Shown: one piece after another, positions 49,901 through 55,900 of the stretch | Numbering within the stretch: position 1 is the stretch's first letter | How the letters are laid out: every line of letters begins with the position of its first letter | Notes under the pieces: model-generated | The model's input: only the letters and a program-made list of their open reading frames with translations | Database searches by the model: none | What the model was told of the DNA's origin: nothing | DNA from: Trileptium ribeirensis | Lineage: Eukaryota; Nematoda; Enoplea; Enoplida; Thoracostomopsidae | DNA: 64,000 nucleotides | Direction of reading: 5' to 3' | Assembly: GCA_030248225.1 (NCBI GenBank) | Contig: JASANE010009783.1 | Coordinates: 46,518 to 110,517, forward strand | Program-made: the position numbers and the translations under genes

Positions 49901-52900
49901 TAATTCCCTTCAATATATATACGCGAGAGGCGCAATTATTTTCTGATGTTGGAGTGGGCGGGTAGTCCGAGAACTACAAAAAGAGACGGAAAAGGTATGG
50001 TGTTCTGAAAATAGCATTTTCATCTAGGATACGTAAGCTTTAGTGGAACTGCGTGAACGTTTATTTTGTCTATAACAGTACAATGTAAAGTAATATTAGG
50101 AGGATGTACGTACCCTGCTAACACATATGGCGCAACAATAATTTTTATTATGTGATATATTATGCGAAGAAAAAGTGAGCAACAAAACTTACACCGAGTG
50201 AATTGTAGGCGAGCAGCGGACAATAACATTGTGGTGGCCTGTGCTATTTTGTTGTGGATTTTGTACTTTCGGAATGCATAATAGTTATTGGCCTGATTAA
50301 AAATTTGGATGGATTTCGATTGCCGATAATGTCGAAAGCCCTGTCGATTCAGTGGTGAAAAATACGACTCCATTGCACCAAATGATATAGAAATAAAAAC
50401 AAATCAATCTATAAATAGCTTCGCAATGAATTGAAGTGGTTGAAATTTTTCACAGCATAAATGATTATGGCGATATTATCCACTGACGTGTACAACTTTT
50501 GGGGATGGGCATCAATTAGCATTTATGGACTCGTATTTTTTCAAAACAACTGCAAATATTCAGCAAATAAAATTCAGCCAATCTATATGATCAATCCATG
50601 TATCAATATATGTTTGATACGACAGTTGAAGAAAAATGTCTGGCGAACCGATACCTGTGAACGATTAATAGTTACAATCATTCATTTGTAACCATTCAAA
50701 TAAGCAATTTGATAACTCTAAATACGAACTAAACTAGTATTCATTAAATTGTCGTACTAAAATAAATGATTTTGAGCGCAAACACGTTTCACAGCGTGAC
50801 GTTTGAACGCATTCGCATGCATGCATGTGCCGTACTATTTGAACTCACTCGTCTGCGCTGGGCTGTCCACAGCCCTCCGAAAGGTGTGGGGGAAGTTTGT
50901 AGCCCCCATGTTCATTGTCGGGGAAAATTAAAAGTGGGGATAAATTTTGCTTAAAAATACTAAATATTCCCATATTTTTATTCATTTTTACTACCGTGAA
51001 TGTATTTTCAAGCTAAAAATCGATATTTTGGCATTATAAATAATGGTAATTAATGTGTAAAAAACAATTTGCAAACAACAAAAAACATACATTTTCAGAC
51101 ATAAAAAAAATTTGGAATTAGTTGAACATGGGGGATTTCGGCCGAGAGGGCGGGGAGGGACGGACATGGGTGAAAATCTCACGAACATGGGAATTTGGTA
51201 AGTGAGGGTCCCTCCACTGTGGGCAGGCCAGGTGCGTATGCGATCAAACACACATGTGCACGTGCGCTTAAACGCATGATAACCGCGTGTTTGCGTTCAA
51301 GCGCAATTGCGCGTACAGCATGTGCAGCAGCAGCTGACGCCGCCCATTGCTCACCTACACTTACCAATTCGAATGCCGCGTCGGCAGACATCGATGCGTT
51401 GTGTGATCCGTCAAACGCGTCCCTGGTTTTGTCCGATATTTCGCCGTACGCATTCGCCGCATCCACAGCGTGGCTGGACGACAGACGAGATTGCGAAAAG
51501 CGACGCTCGAGATCCTGCGATTCGATGTGCAATCTAAAAAACAAAATTATTGACAATTAAAAAAATTTAGTCGTCGATTTTAAAATTATCGTTCATCCGT
51601 GCTGTGTCTCAGTCGCCTGACTGCATTCCTGGTAGTATATTATAGCTTACCACGAAGACGCTGTGAGGCGACTGAGGCGTACGGTTGAACCATAATTCTT
51701 AATACAAATATTATATGTTAACCTGGGCTAACAAGAAGCAATTTGCATTTACCTGTCACCTGGTCATCATTGAGCGGAGCTCGGCGAAGCCGAGCGAAGC
51801 GTTTTTATTTTCTGTCTGGGAGCAAAAAAGTCGATGTCCGTTCGTCTTTCATGGATCTCAAGAACCACTGAACCGATTTCAAACAAAAGTTTTTTGTTTG
51901 AAAGCCTATCATGTCAGAGTGTGCACCTGATATTTGGGGATTAAAAAATTTTGCTTATGCAGCTAAAATAGAGAATTTTGCAATATTTGTGTTATTTATT
52001 GAAATAGAATCGTTTCAATCAAACCATTATAGGGTTTTTGGGTCAAAGAATTCAAATACAGTATTTTTACCAATGATAAAGCCCTATGCAATGTAGTTAC
52101 AAGAACATAAAATTGAGTACATTCGTAATGCCACAGCCCAAGCTCCGCTCACAAATGTAGTTCCACTACCGAGCAGTTCACGAGAGCCATTTTCGTTCAC
52201 CGACATTTCAGTACGACAGTAAAGGACAGTACGCTGACATTGTAAGAAAACGCTAGACAGGATAGCGAAATTTAAAACATCACACGGACTGCTAGACCTC
52301 AGTGTGGCAGATTGTGTCAGGTACAGTCGTAGCACGGATTGTATCAAAAATTAATAGTCACACTTTGTAATGTTATAGTTAACTCTTTCAGTTAAGCGTT
52401 GAGAACATTGGCGACGATTACGGTGCTGCGGTGAATGTGGACACCGGCTTCGGATTACGTGCTTCTTGGCTTGTCGAGGCCATATTCGGAATTCGCTGCG
52501 TGCTCAGGATTCTGCAAATTGTTGCCTTGCTTCCATTGACCTACAGCAATTATTCACGACCACAGCACGCTGTTCAGCATTCTCAATGGAAGCCGACGCC
52601 AAACTGGACAAGGCGGAAAACAAAATTGACGTTGATGCTGCGTGCTACTAACACTTTTGTTACCACGATTAGAACACATCCACATGAGCGTTCGCGGAAT
52701 GGCAAACACTATGGCACTAACCATGGAAAACCCACCAAAACCTGTAAGTTGAATTAGCATATTTCGCTTCAACCCATGTTCTCGCTGAAGCCAGTGCGTG
52801 TCGTGTTTGATCAAAATTCGCTGGACAAGTGCGTCGATCTGTCAGCATATATGTCTCCACATTGCTCACCAGCTCACAAAGAAAACGAGAATAGTCTGAA

Positions 52901-55900
52901 GTCAGCGGTGTCCGTATAATGGTAGTCCACCAGAAATCCTTGAACAGCCGATTTGGGTGCAGGATCTGATTTCCCACAAGTCTGTTCGAACGTTTCATCT
53001 AAGCGGTAGGCGAACCGCCCGTTGTTGGATTATAGGGGCACACGGGAGTTGAATAATGCCCCGTCCGTAACACCACAGTAGTAATTAGGCAGATTACACT
53101 GTGCTTGCATGCTTCACTGGCTTCTGTTGACTATGTATCACGATAGTCATCGTCTTACTTTTATATACATCTTGAAAATAAAAATCATGATTGCAAAGGA
53201 ATTCCTTTTGCTAAATTAGCAAACTGGCCTGTCCACCCGCTTTCCAAATCCCCCGTATTCGTAAGATTTTCTCCCATGTCCGGCCCCCCACACGACCGAA
53301 ACCCCCATGTTCAACTAAATCCAAATTTTTATGTCTGAAAATTTGTCTTTTATTTGCAAGCTGTTTTTAAACATTAACTGCCACTATTTATAATACTAAA
53401 GCGTCGTTTTATAGCGTGAAAATACATACACTGTAGTAAAATTACATGAATATATATGTAGTATTTTAAACAAAATTTATTTCCCCAATTTGCAATTGCC
53501 CCTGAGAATATGCTTGGGACCCTCCCGAAGTTCCAACCGTCCTCACCCCAGTTTTCGGAGTGCTGTGGACTGGCCAGGCAAACAAACAACCCAAATAGCG
53601 AATAACAAATTGATAAAGAAACTAAACAGCGGTCTACCGATGAGCATGAGTGTCAGCCTCGATTGCGACATGGGACATTTCCGGATAGTGCGGCGCTTCC
53701 TTTTCCATTTTCGTCACCAAATCGACAAGAGACGCGTTTATGACTGAACTGTTCGCAATAATGGACTAAAAACATTTACATAATTTATAAATTTTAAAAG
53801 ATTTCGTCTTTTTGGATATAGAAAGATAAAATAAAATAGAGAAAGATAAAATAAATATTTGTACGGTTTCGATACGTGCTTAGAATGATCGTAGCGTTGT
53901 CGCTAAAACATTACCGGTGGGACTTTAAAGAGGCTCAGGCAGCTCAATTTATAACGACAAAATGAACACCAGCAACACTCGCTTTGTTTACCATCGTTTT
54001 GCGGTCTACTAATTAGCACGTGTGCAGGAATATACCGGTACTTGATCAATTTCAAAGAACATGCATATTTATAGCGCATGATTCGTCGAGGACATTACAT
54101 TTTTTGCTAATAATTTTTGTCCAAACACTTCTATAAATGCTTCAAAATATTGAGCGTAACGCAGCGACAAAATATGTATGCAACGTCAGGCTAATCAAAA
54201 AAGATTATTAAAATCTATTCAGTCAGGAGTTTGATTTTTAAAAGTAGCTGGAAATAACAAATCGTTAAAACACGTTAAAATGCACCATTGAAGTAGACCG
54301 TTGATTTTAAAACATACCAGTGAGGGTGGGTAAAATTCTGGAAGAATTCGTCATAACTAAACGATGCCAGAAAATTATGCGTGCGTCCACTTTAGGTACG
54401 TACACCTGGGTTGTTCTTTTGTTAAGACAGTTTACGATCGCAAAAACGATGAACACGAACAAATCACGATTTTCCCTTATGCGTGCGTACACGATTTGCG
54501 ATACAAGAACACGCGGGCGTTGGTCGCGGTTACTAATTGGCAATTTAGCATCACATTTTGCTGGCAGCATATAAGTTAAAACGCGATAACCAAACGCGTT
54601 TTTCTCGTATGCTATATTATACAAACAGATCGCGAACTTAGCTGTCTGATTCATAATCTCATTTTCTGAACACGGACAAATGTGCGAAATGTATTAATGT
54701 GAGCAAATTCTATTTGTGAATCACAAAGCCCACGTTCGCGTTCACAAAAATACGAATATCAATGGCAAAAATGTGAAAGCGAATCAATTCGTGATTGTGA
54801 CAAAAGCACAACCTTAGTGTACGCACATAAAGTGGACTCACGCATTATTGATATTGCTCGAGACAAACAAAGCCCGATAAGGCCACAGTTTTTGCTATTA
54901 TTACGATGTCATCGGACACATGCATTGTAATTATTGCTTTGTAGCAAGTCTAACAAAATTAAAATAAAAGCTAATCCAACTCCCAACCTCAATATACGAA
55001 TTAGTAGCTTCGGAGAGTGGCTCAACCTTGTCGACAAATTGTTGTGCGCCAGTAAGATGGTCGACGGAACGTACTTCCGCTTCCTCGATTCGTTGTATAA
55101 CATCCTAAATTCACAAATTTATTGATGTTAATTAAATATTCAGCAAAATTTATATTTTCGATTTAGCAAATAACGTTCAAATGACAGATAATAGCTGCAT
55201 TGGCTTCTCCAAGCAGGTTTGATGAGCATTTTGACAAAGTACACTGCTCTAGGTACGTATTTAACGTGTGAGGCTACATAATTAGCGAATATTCTCCGAT
55301 TTGGCAACTTTCCCATCTTATGCTTATTGTTGTAGTTACACCGGCCCAAAAAATTTTCGGCGGCTCCGCCAATCTTGAAATTAACGTCGGCATGTATGGT
55401 GTCTCCAGGGATCGCGAGCGGCGAAGTGCCGTCGGATCGTTTTATTGGGTCACGCCGGCCCAGACCATAATACATCGAACGCGTAGCAACTCCTTCTTGC
55501 TTTAATCCAAGTTTTACTGGCGCCGCTTATGCGTATTATCCAGCTATTCTACTTACCCTTATATCGTCCAGCTCCGAATTTGCAATCGTAGCCGCTTCAA
55601 TACGGTGTTCATACGCAATATCCATAACATCATCGATATCGCTCGTTTTATTTCGGATATCACGAAACGATTGCTGTAGATGGTCGATGCGAGACTGAAC
55701 ATCGTCATCTTTCGATAAAGTATCAACAATTTCGCGAAACGCTGTAAGTACGACCGTGAAATATAACTATATACTATGTAGCTGTATCATAGATGATTCA
55801 TCGGTGAAAATTTCTGCAATGCTTTCTCTACATCTAAAGATGTATGGTAATAATAATAATTAATTTTTAAGTTTTCTAAAATCATTCAATTTTTTAATCC

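Noticed and set aside
50170..50260. Possible laminin coiled-coil exon (ANNYYAFRKYKIHNK...)
   Set aside because: The available donors leave phases that give stops in the next exon, whereas the exons at 51365 and 48920 join directly in phase.
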